Of a stretch of 64,000 bases of DNA, positions 37,215 to 48,000 are shown piece by piece; position 1 is the stretch's first letter; every line of letters starts with the position of its first letter. The stretch covers positions 1-64,000 of IMG/VR virus record IMGVR_UViG_3300025949_000019, one strand, 5' to 3'. The position numbers and the translations under genes were made by a program. This stretch comes from a virus. The notes under the pieces are model-generated. The model made no database searches. It worked only from the letters and a program-made list of their open reading frames with translations, and was not told the DNA's origin.

Positions 37215-38893
37215 TTCCTAATTTCCTAACAGATACATTTTCTTCAGTAGCCGGTGAGTTTGCAAACTCCTCGGGTCCATTTATTGAAGGGCTTGACTTT
37301 GATGCAAGCCAGTTTCCATCAGATTTGGTTAATCTACCATCTGAATTGAATATTCAGAAGTTAAATCCATTCCAGTCTGACATGGTTAAGACCATCCTAA
37401 CAGAGAATGGCCGTGCTGAATTGTTCACAAATCCTCACACGCAAGATATTCTTGCAGTCAGGACACGATTAAACAATCTTCTAAATTCGCCTGGTGCGAA
37501 TGCAACTGGTGTCGATCTATCAATTTCACTAGGACCGTCCGTGACTGATCTTCTAGAGACAATAGATCACTTCGAATCTCACACCGATAGACTGTCTGGA
37601 GTCATTGAGCCAGACACAAAAACAGCAGCATTACCAACACTAGAGCGAGCCTTGGCTGTTGGCAGCAGCATCAATCACATTCACAAGGTTCTAGATATAG
37701 ACCTAAAGCCAACAAATTCACCAGTCCTGTCATTGTTTGGATCGCTGTTTGCAGGGAAAACTCATTTTGATAATCTGAAGACAATCCTCGCAAAGCCCGA
37801 CTCCGATATCCTACCAGAAGATTTGAATGGCATTTCCCAATCGTTGACTACCTTGGCTGAAAACGATGTTAAAAACTACACCGTTGCTGTCAAGAAACTA
37901 AAGAGAATTGGTGTTGCAAACATGGTCTTCGGCATGAAGGACAAGCCAGTAGAGGCTAATATCATTTCATTGGTCACGACTTCGTTTTCGAAAGGTTTGT
38001 TCCAGAATGATACGACAAAAAGGGATGCGGATCAGGTTGCAACAACACAGAAACGTCTTGAGATTCAGGCTGCATCCAGAGCAAATACTGTCTCGTACAA
38101 CCAGGAATTCAAGGAAATTCCAGACTTATTCAGGGCTCATGGCTTATTTGAGGGAATTCCTATTACGTGGGATATCTATAAGAAAATCACAGACCAATAC
38201 CCATCAGACCAGCCAGGCTTGTTCAATTCATATCTGTCAACAGAAAGACTAACATCACCAGATCAACTCAGCATTTATTTCAATGCCCCATTTAAGTTTA
38301 AAAAAGGCAAGTTCTTATTGGCTATCTTCCAAGACTATGTAAGCCGCCAGGCTAAAAGTAACATCATTGGTCATGCGGACTGGTACTTTGGTGGCGTTCT
38401 GAAGTTTGGTTCGATATCTAAGATTCTACTAGACGAAGGTTGGTTTAATGGCTCAATAACAAATTCCCTAGGCGGTACAGTCGATGACAAGATAGAACCA
38501 CAGACATATGATAATGGCAATTGGAGGAGGGCGACCACAGATGAGGAAGCAAAACTGAAGGATTTCGTCGTGAACTACCCAAATGGTAATGTAAATGGCG
38601 TGAATGATGATTTGCTTCGCAGGATGAGATTCTATGTCTACGGGGCTCCATTTGACCTATATAACTGGATTGGTTCTAGATACTTGATTCCAGCAGACCC
38701 AACACTAACACCGCCAGGTCAGATTTACCAAGGTGGTATTTGGATTCCACCGCAGCCACCGAAGCCATGGCCACCGGGTGTTATCAATTACGTCCTATTC
38801 ACTGGCGGACCAAACGGAGCCCATTGGGACCCACAGTATGCTGCCTCTTGGACTGGTCACAGAGACCCATCAGACGCAATCCAACCATCATAA
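37211..38893 (+). CDS. Unknown baseplate-region structural protein
   Basis: A 560-residue protein between PAAR and gp25 in the baseplate operon. It begins MIPNFLTDTFSSVAGEF, is mostly helical and charged to about residue 330, and ends with a Pro/Gly-rich tail (PGQIYQGGIWIPPQPPKPWPP), resembling virion linker proteins. The ATG overlaps the previous stop. Similar-sized proteins exist in marine T4-like genomes, but I cannot name a T4 counterpart. A baseplate component is inferred from position. Confidence 0.65.
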   Translation: MIPNFLTDTFSSVAGEFANSSGPFIEGLDFDASQFPSDLVNLPSELNIQKLNPFQSDMVKTILTENGRAELFTNPHTQDILAVRTRLNNLLNSPGANATGVDLSISLGPSVTDLLETIDHFESHTDRLSGVIEPDTKTAALPTLERALAVGSSINHIHKVLDIDLKPTNSPVLSLFGSLFAGKTHFDNLKTILAKPDSDILPEDLNGISQSLTTLAENDVKNYTVAVKKLKRIGVANMVFGMKDKPVEANIISLVTTSFSKGLFQNDTTKRDADQVATTQKRLEIQAASRANTVSYNQEFKEIPDLFRAHGLFEGIPITWDIYKKITDQYPSDQPGLFNSYLSTERLTSPDQLSIYFNAPFKFKKGKFLLAIFQDYVSRQAKSNIIGHADWYFGGVLKFGSISKILLDEGWFNGSITNSLGGTVDDKIEPQTYDNGNWRRATTDEEAKLKDFVVNYPNGNVNGVNDDLLRRMRFYVYGAPFDLYNWIGSRYLIPADPTLTPPGQIYQGGIWIPPQPPKPWPPGVINYVLFTGGPNGAHWDPQYAASWTGHRDPSDAIQPS

Positions 38894-38897
38894 ATAC
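38889..38897 (+). promoter_or_regulatory. Late promoter-like motif before gene 25
   Basis: CATAAATAC, overlapping the TAA of the previous gene. The gp25 ATG is at 38911, giving a very short leader. Confidence 0.4.
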
Positions 38898-38910
38898 AAG
38901 ATAAACCATC

Positions 38911-39300
38911 ATGGCACAACCAACTTATAAAGATATCGATCTAAACTTCCTAGTTCATCCGGTCAAGAAAGATATCAACACGTTAACTGATGCAGATGCC
39001 ATCGTCGCTTCTGTAAGAAATCTGGTCCTAACCAACAGGTTTGAGACGCCATTCAATCCAGACGAAGGCTCCGACCTCAGAAGAATGCTTTTTGAGAACT
39101 GGTCGCCAGCCTTGGATGCTGTCATTGCACAGTTGATTGGCCAGGTTGTTCAGATTTATGAGCCGAGGGTGACACTTACTGAAATTGATGTAACCTTTGA
39201 TGAAGATGCAGGTGGCTACTTCATTGACATTAGATTCCTAATCAACACAATACCAAACAAAGTATTTCAAGGCTCGTTCTTTCTAGATAAAGCAAGGTAA
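38911..39300 (+). CDS. gp25: gp25 baseplate wedge protein
   Basis: A 129-residue gp25 (lysozyme-like fold, no activity needed). AIVASVRNLVLTNRFETPFN, DEGSDLRRMLFENW and YFIDIRFLIN are the conserved segments. Present in all contractile tails as part of the wedge core with gp6 and gp53. Length is close to T4 gp25 (132). Confidence 0.95.
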   Translation: MAQPTYKDIDLNFLVHPVKKDINTLTDADAIVASVRNLVLTNRFETPFNPDEGSDLRRMLFENWSPALDAVIAQLIGQVVQIYEPRVTLTEIDVTFDEDAGGYFIDIRFLINTIPNKVFQGSFFLDKAR

Positions 39301-39302
39301 AA

Positions 39303-41360
39303 ATGACAACAAACGTCCTAAGAATAACAGAAATAGACTTCGATACCATCCTTGGTAATCTGAGAACATGGTTCCAATCCCAAGATCAGTTCAAGGACTA
39401 TGACTTTGAAGGCTCTGGTCTTTCAATTTTATTGAAGAACCTAGCGTACAATACACACTATAATGCCTTCTATCTAAACATGGCAGTCAATGAGGCGTTT
39501 ATTGGTGGCGCTATTGTTGCAAGGAACGTTTATTCTCATGCAAAGACATTGAATTATCTACCAGGTTCTAGGATAGCAGCAAAAGCTACTGTAGATGTTA
39601 CAATCACACCACCACCAAACTATTCATCTTCTGCTTTCACGATTCCAAAATACCAACAATTCGTTTCTTCTGCAATCGATGGAGTCTCATATTCATTTGT
39701 GACAACAGAATCCCTATTTGGTTCTAGGGTTACCTCGTTTGGCCAAGAGCCATTCCTATTTTCTGGTGTAATTTTGTCTCAGGGCGAACCAATCACAATA
39801 ACATATACTGTTGACCAAACAACAAATCCGAAGCTTCGTTTTGAGATTCCATCTGCAAATGTAGACATAAACACACTATCGGTTCAGACGCAAGAATCAG
39901 CATCAAATACATTGATAACAACATGGTCTGTTTCTAGTGACATTACCGCAATCGATTCTTCTACAAATGCATTCTTCCTAGAACGTGGATCAAACGGAAA
40001 CTATACTCTGTATTTCGGTGATGGTATCGTTGGTAAGAAGCCAAATACTGGCAATTTGTTGTTGGTCTCATATTTGGTAACAAATGGCCTAGAAGCAAAT
40101 AAGGCTCAATTCTTCACGATGCTGCCATTAGATAACGTAGCCTCTGTCTCTGTCTCTACTGTAGCGGCTGCGGCTGGTGGTGATGATGAGGAATCAATCG
40201 ATTCTATCAAAGCATCTGCGCCTATTTTCTATTCTACGCAAGGTCGAGCAGTCACGAAGGGAGACTTTGAAGTTACCATTAAGAAAGATTTCCCGGCTGT
40301 AGGTTCTGTTTCTGTCTGGGGTGGTGAGGAAAACAACCCACCTATTTACGGCAAAGTCTTTGTTGCACTTGCACCAAAGGAAGGATTCTTGATTTCTCAA
40401 GCCCAGAAGGACAGTATCGTTAAGAAATTAGTAGAGGAAAGAGTAACCGTCTCTATCAACCCAGAAATCAAGGACCCAGACTATACTTACGTCAGGTTGA
40501 AATCAACTGTGCAGTATGACAAACAAAAGACAAATCTAACAAAAGGCGTCCTTACGGATGCAATTAGAAATGCAATCATAGATTACAACGAAACCAATCT
40601 AAGAACATTCGATTCTAATTTTATCACATCTAAACTGGCAACCGCAATTGACGATTCGAACCCAGCTATTCTTGGTAATGACACTAGGGTTTTCCTAGAG
40701 AAAAGGTTTCTTCCTGTCATTGGTAGAAGTGGTACATACACCCTAAACTTCAATACAGAACTAAAGCGTGGAACTGTCATTGATAAACTAGGTTCAACAG
40801 TCTTCCAAATGTTAGACCCAAACGGTATTGAACAGAGCGTTTATTTCGAAGAAAAGCCATTGTCCTTTACTGGTATCGATGATATTGTTGTTACAAATCC
40901 GGGATCGCAATATCTTTCACCACCAGATGTTGTAATCACAGGTGATGGACAGGGTGCAACCGCGAGCGCAAGCATTGTGAATGGTATGGTCAAATCCATC
41001 AAGGTCACAAACAAGGGCGACTCTTACACGACCGCACTCGTCACATTGAATTCTGACACAGGGCTCGGAGCAACTGCGAAACCAGTCATTGCAGCACGCT
41101 ATGGGCAGCTAAGAATCTTCTATTACAATGATCTACAGCAAAAGGTGATTCTAGTTGAAAATGCAGGAACAATCGATTATCTTCTAGGCCAGATTGTGAT
41201 CACTTCATTCAATCCATCTAATTTCAGTCGTTATATTGCACTGTGGTTACAGACAGAGGAACCCATCATTCAATCAGTTAGAGGAAGCATTTTGATCATA
41301 GACACCTCTGATATTTCATCAATCAACATTAACTTGCAAGAATCGTCAGCATCTTCATGA
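39303..41360 (+). CDS. gp6: gp6 baseplate wedge protein
   Basis: A 685-residue gp6-type wedge protein. Recognisable segments are DFDTILGNLRTWFQSQDQFK, AYNTHYNAFYLNMAVNEAF, AKTLNYLPGSRIAAKA, KGDFEVTIKKDFPAVGSVSVWGGE (in pieces) and YVRLKSTVQYD. The C-terminal third contains a DUF-like repeat with ITGDGQGATASASIVNG, also found in the following two genes, which suggests a shared carbohydrate-binding-like or decoration module. gp6 forms the inter-wedge ring. Confidence 0.9.
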   Translation: MTTNVLRITEIDFDTILGNLRTWFQSQDQFKDYDFEGSGLSILLKNLAYNTHYNAFYLNMAVNEAFIGGAIVARNVYSHAKTLNYLPGSRIAAKATVDVTITPPPNYSSSAFTIPKYQQFVSSAIDGVSYSFVTTESLFGSRVTSFGQEPFLFSGVILSQGEPITITYTVDQTTNPKLRFEIPSANVDINTLSVQTQESASNTLITTWSVSSDITAIDSSTNAFFLERGSNGNYTLYFGDGIVGKKPNTGNLLLVSYLVTNGLEANKAQFFTMLPLDNVASVSVSTVAAAAGGDDEESIDSIKASAPIFYSTQGRAVTKGDFEVTIKKDFPAVGSVSVWGGEENNPPIYGKVFVALAPKEGFLISQAQKDSIVKKLVEERVTVSINPEIKDPDYTYVRLKSTVQYDKQKTNLTKGVLTDAIRNAIIDYNETNLRTFDSNFITSKLATAIDDSNPAILGNDTRVFLEKRFLPVIGRSGTYTLNFNTELKRGTVIDKLGSTVFQMLDPNGIEQSVYFEEKPLSFTGIDDIVVTNPGSQYLSPPDVVITGDGQGATASASIVNGMVKSIKVTNKGDSYTTALVTLNSDTGLGATAKPVIAARYGQLRIFYYNDLQQKVILVENAGTIDYLLGQIVITSFNPSNFSRYIALWLQTEEPIIQSVRGSILIIDTSDISSININLQESSASS

Positions 41361-43696
41361 TTTCATCGAATAATAAAGTCTCGCTGGTAGCACCGTCTCA
41401 GTTGCCAGCATTCGTTCAGGACGATTACCAGACATTCATCGCTTTTCTAGAAGCTTATTATGAGTTTTTAGAGCAAGATGGTGGTGTGAACTGGGGTCTA
41501 GACAAACTGAATTCAGCTTTTGATGTTGATGCAGCAATTGACCAATTCCTAGATCGCTTCAAGGATCAGTATCTAAATGGCTGGCCAGACGATATGCTAG
41601 CCGACAAAGCACTTGTCATAAAGAATATTAAGCAGTTTTATCTTTCTAAGGGAACTGAGAAGTCCATCAAATTTTTATTCAGGGCTCTTTTTGGTGAAGA
41701 TATTACAATTTTCTACCCAAACAGATCAATCCTGAAGGTCTCTGATGGAAAGTGGGTTAAGGAACAAGCACTCAGGATTACTGGTAACATCTTGAATATC
41801 TATACTGGTGATGGTAATACAGCATCATACATCATATCAGACACGGTAAATTCAAAGGCTAATTTGCATGTCTTCATCAATGAAACTGAGATTACACAGA
41901 ACAACTTCACATTGTCAGGTAGAACGGTAACATTGAGCCAAAATGTAGCAAACAATGACACACTAACAATCGACATTGAGGGTGCAGATTATAACAGGTT
42001 CGTCGGTCAACAAATCTTCGGCTCTCTATCGGAAGCAACAGCAATCGTAGAAAAATACAAGCAAGTCTTTGACAAGGGACAATTCTATAATGAACTAACT
42101 GTTACTGACTTAGCAAAAGCTTTTGTTATTGGTGAGAATGCGTATACATTCTTTATAGACGATGAAAATAACATCTCAATCAAAATAGCAGTTCCAATTA
42201 CATCGTCTGTTATTGACGTTGAAATTGTTTCCGGTGGAACCTTCTATAATGTTGGTGACCCTCTTGTCTTCACATCTAATGTTGGTTCTGGTGCGGAAGC
42301 CTTCGTGGCTAGCATCTTCCGATCAGGTATCCGATCATTAGAAGTCCTTGCGAAAGGTGCTGGATTTGAACCTGGTGTTTTCTTTAACATAACAGGCGGT
42401 GGTGGAACTGGTGCTGTTATTCAATTAAATGGTGTCGATTCTAGTGGCTTCACACATCCAAACACATACAATGTCACGACTGATATCATTCACACATATG
42501 CAAACACACCGATTAATTCAAACACATATGGATTCCCAGCCTTTGCAAACGCAAACCTAAACACTTTGCTTTCTCAGTCATTCCAATACCAACAATATGG
42601 TCTTTGTGGTCCAGTTGATCCTACGCAAGTCCTGATTATAACTGAGGGACAAGATTATAGTGCACCACCTACGATTAAGCTACCAGTGCCAATCTTTGAA
42701 GTAAACGTAGCAGGAAATACAGCTAACGTTGCAATGACAGACTTTGGCATTCTAGGATCATTAAAGATCATAAATGGTGGTTCTGGATATGCAGTAGGTG
42801 ACGAAGTTATCTTCACAAACCAACCAGGATCATCTGGACAGGATGCAGCGGCGGCTGTCACTTCAGTCTCCGCGACGGGTGGTATTGCAAAGATTGATTT
42901 TCAACCACCAAGAATAAGCGGAACAGCAAATATATCTGCTGGTTCTAACGTAGTCTTGGGAATTGGTACTGCATTTTCAAATGCAATAACAGCTAATGCT
43001 AAGATCATGATCAACAATGAAAGTCAGATAGTCAAGACCGTTGTCAACGCAAATTCAATTATTATCTTCGGCACTTGGGCTAACTCTGCAAACAATAAGA
43101 AAATTGGCGTCTATGGGAGGAATTTCATTGGCGGCTCTGGTTATCACATGGGTGAATTGCCAACTATTTCTCTTTCATCTGTTGGCGGCGTAGATGCAAA
43201 TGTGGTCTGTGATGCAGTCATTGGTGACGGTGATGATGTTCGTGTTTCATCCCTACAACCTGTTGGTAAGATAAGGACAATCAAAGTAAGTCAAGGTGGT
43301 AGAGGCTATCTTGAACCACCTCTGGTTGACCTAACAATGAGCGGTGACGGAACGGCTAATGTCATTGCAGAAATTGCCGGAGGAATGTTCCAATATCCGG
43401 GAAGATACAAAAATGAAGACGGTTTGCTGTCTGGCACAAATAAGATTCATGATCGTGATTTTTACCAATTGTATTCCTATGTCATTCAATCCAAGAATAC
43501 ACTAGACAAGTATGAAAAAATTCTGAAACAACTAGCTCACCCTCTTGGTATGAAGCAATTTGCAGAGGTTGAAGTCGGCTTCGCGGAAGTGTCGCCAACC
43601 GATTCCACCAACGTATTCTCATACGGTGCTGTAACCGAAAACAAGTTCTTGAAATTGTCAATTAGCGGCAAGGCTAACACTCATAAGACTCCATAA
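41357..43696 (+). CDS. gp7-like baseplate wedge protein
   Basis: A 779-residue protein in the position of T4 gene 7 (between 6 and 8). The N-terminal 120 residues form the conserved part: DDYQTFIAFLEAYYEFLEQD, FLDRFKDQYLNGWPDD, LVIKNIKQFYLSKGTEKSIK and ALFGEDITIFYPNR. The rest consists of beta modules with recurring VVSGGTFYNVGDPLVF, INGGSGYAVGDEVIFTN and GGRGYLEPPLVDLTM patterns (GxGY...P.V). These GxGY repeats look like surface modules. It overlaps gp6 by ATGA. Wedge role inferred from order. Confidence 0.75.
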   Translation: MISSNNKVSLVAPSQLPAFVQDDYQTFIAFLEAYYEFLEQDGGVNWGLDKLNSAFDVDAAIDQFLDRFKDQYLNGWPDDMLADKALVIKNIKQFYLSKGTEKSIKFLFRALFGEDITIFYPNRSILKVSDGKWVKEQALRITGNILNIYTGDGNTASYIISDTVNSKANLHVFINETEITQNNFTLSGRTVTLSQNVANNDTLTIDIEGADYNRFVGQQIFGSLSEATAIVEKYKQVFDKGQFYNELTVTDLAKAFVIGENAYTFFIDDENNISIKIAVPITSSVIDVEIVSGGTFYNVGDPLVFTSNVGSGAEAFVASIFRSGIRSLEVLAKGAGFEPGVFFNITGGGGTGAVIQLNGVDSSGFTHPNTYNVTTDIIHTYANTPINSNTYGFPAFANANLNTLLSQSFQYQQYGLCGPVDPTQVLIITEGQDYSAPPTIKLPVPIFEVNVAGNTANVAMTDFGILGSLKIINGGSGYAVGDEVIFTNQPGSSGQDAAAAVTSVSATGGIAKIDFQPPRISGTANISAGSNVVLGIGTAFSNAITANAKIMINNESQIVKTVVNANSIIIFGTWANSANNKKIGVYGRNFIGGSGYHMGELPTISLSSVGGVDANVVCDAVIGDGDDVRVSSLQPVGKIRTIKVSQGGRGYLEPPLVDLTMSGDGTANVIAEIAGGMFQYPGRYKNEDGLLSGTNKIHDRDFYQLYSYVIQSKNTLDKYEKILKQLAHPLGMKQFAEVEVGFAEVSPTDSTNVFSYGAVTENKFLKLSISGKANTHKTP

Positions 43697-43700
43697 ATAA
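43692..43700 (+). promoter_or_regulatory. Late promoter-like motif before gene 8
   Basis: CATAAATAA, including the TAA stop of the previous gene. The gp8 ATG at 43707 would be at or within one base of the start of transcription; no ribosome site is present. Confidence 0.45.
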
Positions 43701-43706
43701 ACTGAT

Positions 43707-45038
43707 ATGTCAAACTCAATCTTAACACCAAATTATCGCTTCACGATTGCATCCGAGTTCTTGGATTCGTTTGCCAGGGAAGACGTTTCTTACTATCTTT
43801 TCATCGGAAAAATCCTTCCTTGGGCAAATGAAGCCTCACCAAACGTTGGTGATACATCAATTGTAACTCAGAAGGACGCATGGAATTCCATGATTTCAGC
43901 AAAGCGCCTTCGCGGTGATTCTGTCAGGCTTGTCATTCCAAGAACAGCTTGGACGGCCAATGTCATCTATACACCATATGATGATAATAACCCAACATAC
44001 TACACAAATACTTCAAACAAAATCTATGTTGTTACTGCTAATAATGAGGTCTATAAGTGTATTGACAATGCAAACACAGCAAATTCTACAATAGAGCCTA
44101 TTGGTAACAACAATAACAGCGGCTTTGTTAAGATGCAAGACGGTTACCTCTGGAAATATATGTTCACCGTTGCTTCTGAAGTAAATGATTCTGCATTTGT
44201 GACTTCAGATTATATTCCTGTACCATTGACTCAAGTCGGAACAACAGCCGTCGTTCCGGGGACAATCGACAGAATTATTGTCACCGATCCGGGGTTTGGT
44301 TATAATGGCGCAAATGCCGGTATTGATCTAGCAATCGTGACAATTACCGGAGATGGTTCTGGTGCTACCGCAGTTGCAAACGTGGGCTTAACTGGCAATA
44401 TTTCATCTGTTACTGTCACTTCCCAAGGAACGGGCTACACATATGCAAATGTGACATTTGCTGGTGGTGTTGGAGCAACAGCAAGAGCAATCATCTCGCC
44501 GGTTAATGGACACGGTTTCGCACCAGCAGAGGAATTGAACGCAAAGCAAGTCTTGTTGGCTGGGCGTATTGGAAGACCAGATTCGACCGAAGGTGGTACA
44601 TTTACTATTCAAAATGACTTCAGACAGTTCGGTATAATAAAAAATCCATATAAATATAACACTACCGAGATTGCAAACTCAAATTCTGTCAGCCAGACAG
44701 TAGATATCACAATCGTAGAAGATAATTCTCCTGATTTTGCTATCGATGATTTTGTGTTTCAGATTGATGCAAATGGAAGCATCGTTTTCTCTGGGAATGT
44801 TGTTGATATTGGCAATCAATCAAACACAGCAATTGTTAAGGTTACCCAAGCAACTGGTGTGGTTCAAGTAGGAAACCTGATGTTTAACACAAATTCAGTA
44901 AAATCTAAGAGGGTTCAATCATTCAGCAATCCTCCACTAGAACGATATTCTGGACAAGTCTTGTATTTTGAAAATATACTAGCAGTCCAAAGAAACAACA
45001 ATCAAGCGGAAGTGTTCAAAGTTCTATTTGATTTTTAG
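43707..45038 (+). CDS. gp8: gp8 baseplate wedge protein
   Basis: A 443-residue gp8-type wedge protein. ILTPNYRFTIASEFLDSFA, DVSYYLFIGKILPW, RTAWTANVIYTPYDD, YVVTANNEVYKCIDN and GFVKMQDGYLWKYMFTV match the conserved half of gp8. An inserted GxGY...ITGDGSGATAVANV module (about 190-270) is shared with the neighbouring wedge genes. Longer than T4 gp8 (334). Confidence 0.9.
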   Translation: MSNSILTPNYRFTIASEFLDSFAREDVSYYLFIGKILPWANEASPNVGDTSIVTQKDAWNSMISAKRLRGDSVRLVIPRTAWTANVIYTPYDDNNPTYYTNTSNKIYVVTANNEVYKCIDNANTANSTIEPIGNNNNSGFVKMQDGYLWKYMFTVASEVNDSAFVTSDYIPVPLTQVGTTAVVPGTIDRIIVTDPGFGYNGANAGIDLAIVTITGDGSGATAVANVGLTGNISSVTVTSQGTGYTYANVTFAGGVGATARAIISPVNGHGFAPAEELNAKQVLLAGRIGRPDSTEGGTFTIQNDFRQFGIIKNPYKYNTTEIANSNSVSQTVDITIVEDNSPDFAIDDFVFQIDANGSIVFSGNVVDIGNQSNTAIVKVTQATGVVQVGNLMFNTNSVKSKRVQSFSNPPLERYSGQVLYFENILAVQRNNNQAEVFKVLFDF

Positions 45039-45046
45039 GGAAATAA

Positions 45047-48000
45047 ATGGAAAAAACCAATCTTAATGTTGCACCATATTTTGACGATTTTGATGAATCT
45101 AAGAATTTTCATAGAATTCTATTTCGTCCGGGATATGCAGTTCAAGGTCGTGAGCTAACCCAACTTCAGACAATCCTACAGAATCAGATTGAACGCCTTG
45201 GAAATAACATCCTTAAGGATGGTTCGCCCGTTACTGGTGGACAGACAAACCTCTACACCGATGTTACCTATGTTAAGCTAGAATCAACATTCGGTGGCTT
45301 GGTATTAAACGTAGACCAATATGACGGTGCAGAAATTGTTGACACCGCTGGTCGCGGCGCTAGAGCCAGAATTATTGCAGTTGCACCAGAATCAGCAGAC
45401 CCACCAACATTCATGATTCGTTATGTCTCCGGCCAGGAATTTCTTCCATCGGACACAATCGCGCTTTCGGTTTCTCCATCAGTTGGTATTGCAAAAATTC
45501 GTTCTGATTCAGACTCTATTGGTCTCGGCTCTGTTGCTGCTATTCTCGAAGGTGTATTTTTCGTTCGAGGTTTCTTTGTTCACACTCCACAACAAGTTGT
45601 AATTCTAGACAAATATGGTGTCACACCAACATATTCAGTTGGTCTTGAAATAACAGAATCCATCGTAACAGAACATGATGATGATACTCTGTTAGACCCG
45701 GCCTTGGATTCTTCTAACTTCCAAGCACCTGGCGCAGATCGTTTCTCTATTACACTAAATTTCAACAAACGAGCACCTAGCTCAATTGATGTTACGGAAT
45801 TTATTCAATTGATGACAATTGAAAATGGTGTAATAACAGAATGGGTTAAATATCCAATCTACAATGAAATCGAAAAGACACTAGCAAGAAGAACATACGA
45901 CCAAGCTGGCAACTATACCGTCCGCGCATTCAGAGCTACCGTCTCCGAAGATGATTCAAATAACGCAAACTATATCGTAACCCTAGATGCAGGTAAAGCA
46001 TATGTCTTTGGTTTTGAATTTGAAACAATCGCACCAACAAAGATATCGGTTCCAAAACCAAGAACAAGAACATCGATCAATAACTATGCATTGTCGATGA
46101 ACTATGGTGATTTTGTTTTTGTTCAAAATGCAAATGGTTTCTTTGATACATCTCAATTCTCTAGCATTGATCTTCACTGTGTTCCGAGTGGAAACATTGA
46201 TTTTTCTGTCTCTGCAAACTATGCCAATACAAAGATTGGTACTGCAAGAATTCGTGATTGGGTTCTAGAATCAACAGGAACAATTTCACTAGCAAACACA
46301 TACCAATACAGAGCGCATCTATTTGACGTAAACACAATTTCTCTAGCTGCAAACTCAGCAGGAACAAACAACACAATCGGCTCTGTTAACCTAGCCTCTG
46401 GTTTTTCTTCTGTCTCAAACGCCTATGTTGGCGCAATTCTGACGGTGACAGCCGGAACATCAGTTGGTGATAGAAGAACAATAACATCATACAACGGTGT
46501 GACAAAAATTGCTACTGTAGATGCAAACTTCAGCGTTATTCCAGACACAACTTCTGTTATTTCATTAGACTTCCAATTCAAGGACGTTGAATCTCTTGCA
46601 ATCAGAAATGTGACTGGTGTCAATGCATTTGCTGATATTGCGTCATCTTCCAAGGATAGCACAACAACATTTAATGATGCATTTTTGACAGATACCGCAT
46701 TTGATTCATTGATCTTTGAATTGCCATACCGTTTCGTCGTAGCGACAGATGCCGCAAATAGCATCACTGGTATTGCAGATGTTTCGTATCAATACCGCAA
46801 AGTCTTTACACCAACTCTAACTGCAAACACTGTCATCTTGAACTTGTCTGGAGCAGAACAATTTATTGGTTCTGCTGGCGTGCAAGGATCATTACAGAAA
46901 ACTCTAGATTGGTTCATTGAAGTCACAAATCCAGTCAATTCAACGTTTGGTAAGGGCGCAGTCGTACCGGTTGGCGATACACCTACTACTATCACATTGA
47001 CTGGCACCCAGACTGCAAATATCACAATTGCAGGTGGTGGAAACTCAACAATTGCGGTTGTCGCAATCGTAAACGTAACAAATGGTGGTAGAAAAACAAA
47101 AACAAAAGTTCTTGCAAACACAACAACGCTACCAACATCATCGGGACAACTTGCATATGACCAGTCTGGTGTTGTCGTGCCAGGTGTCAATGTGTACTCA
47201 TCAGTTGGTCAAGTTGATTTTGCAAACAACAGCGTTCTACCAAAGACACCTGATACTGATCTATCATTGTACATCCCAGACGTTATTTCTTTGGTAAAAG
47301 TTGTTCAATCTGCAAATTCATCTACGCCGGTTGCCCTCGCGGACGTTTCTGATCCAACGAAGGATATAACAACATACTATACTCTAGACACTGGTCAAAA
47401 AGATGGCTACTATGGTATGGCGAAGATTCGCCTAAAGTCTGGATCACCACCACCAACTGGACAAATTCGTGTCTTTGTGAACTACTATGATCACGACCAG
47501 AACCAAGGATACTTCTCTGTCGATAGTTATCCAAATGCAAACAACCAGACTGGTTATGCAGATATTCCACAATACACATCACCATCAGGCAGAGTCTTTT
47601 CGCTTCGTGATTGCATCGATTTCAGACCAAGGAAAACAATTGGTTTTGCAAATACGTTTACATCACCAACATACATCGCAGCCTCAGAGACTAACTTTAC
47701 TCTAGACTTTGCATACTATCTTGCAAGAATCGATAACGTTGTTTTAACCAGAGACAAGCAATTTGACATTGTTCAGGGCATTGATGCGTTAATTCCATCA
47801 GCACCAAAACAACGTGACGATGCAATGTTGTTGAATGTTCTTTCATTGCCACCTTACATCTCTGATGCTGCAAACAGCATTTCGATCAAGAATATCGAAA
47901 ACAAGCGTTACACAATGAGAGATATCGGTTCTCTAGAGCAAAGAATTCAAGACTTAGAATACTATACGTCTCTATCGTTGCTAGAACAAGCAACACTAAC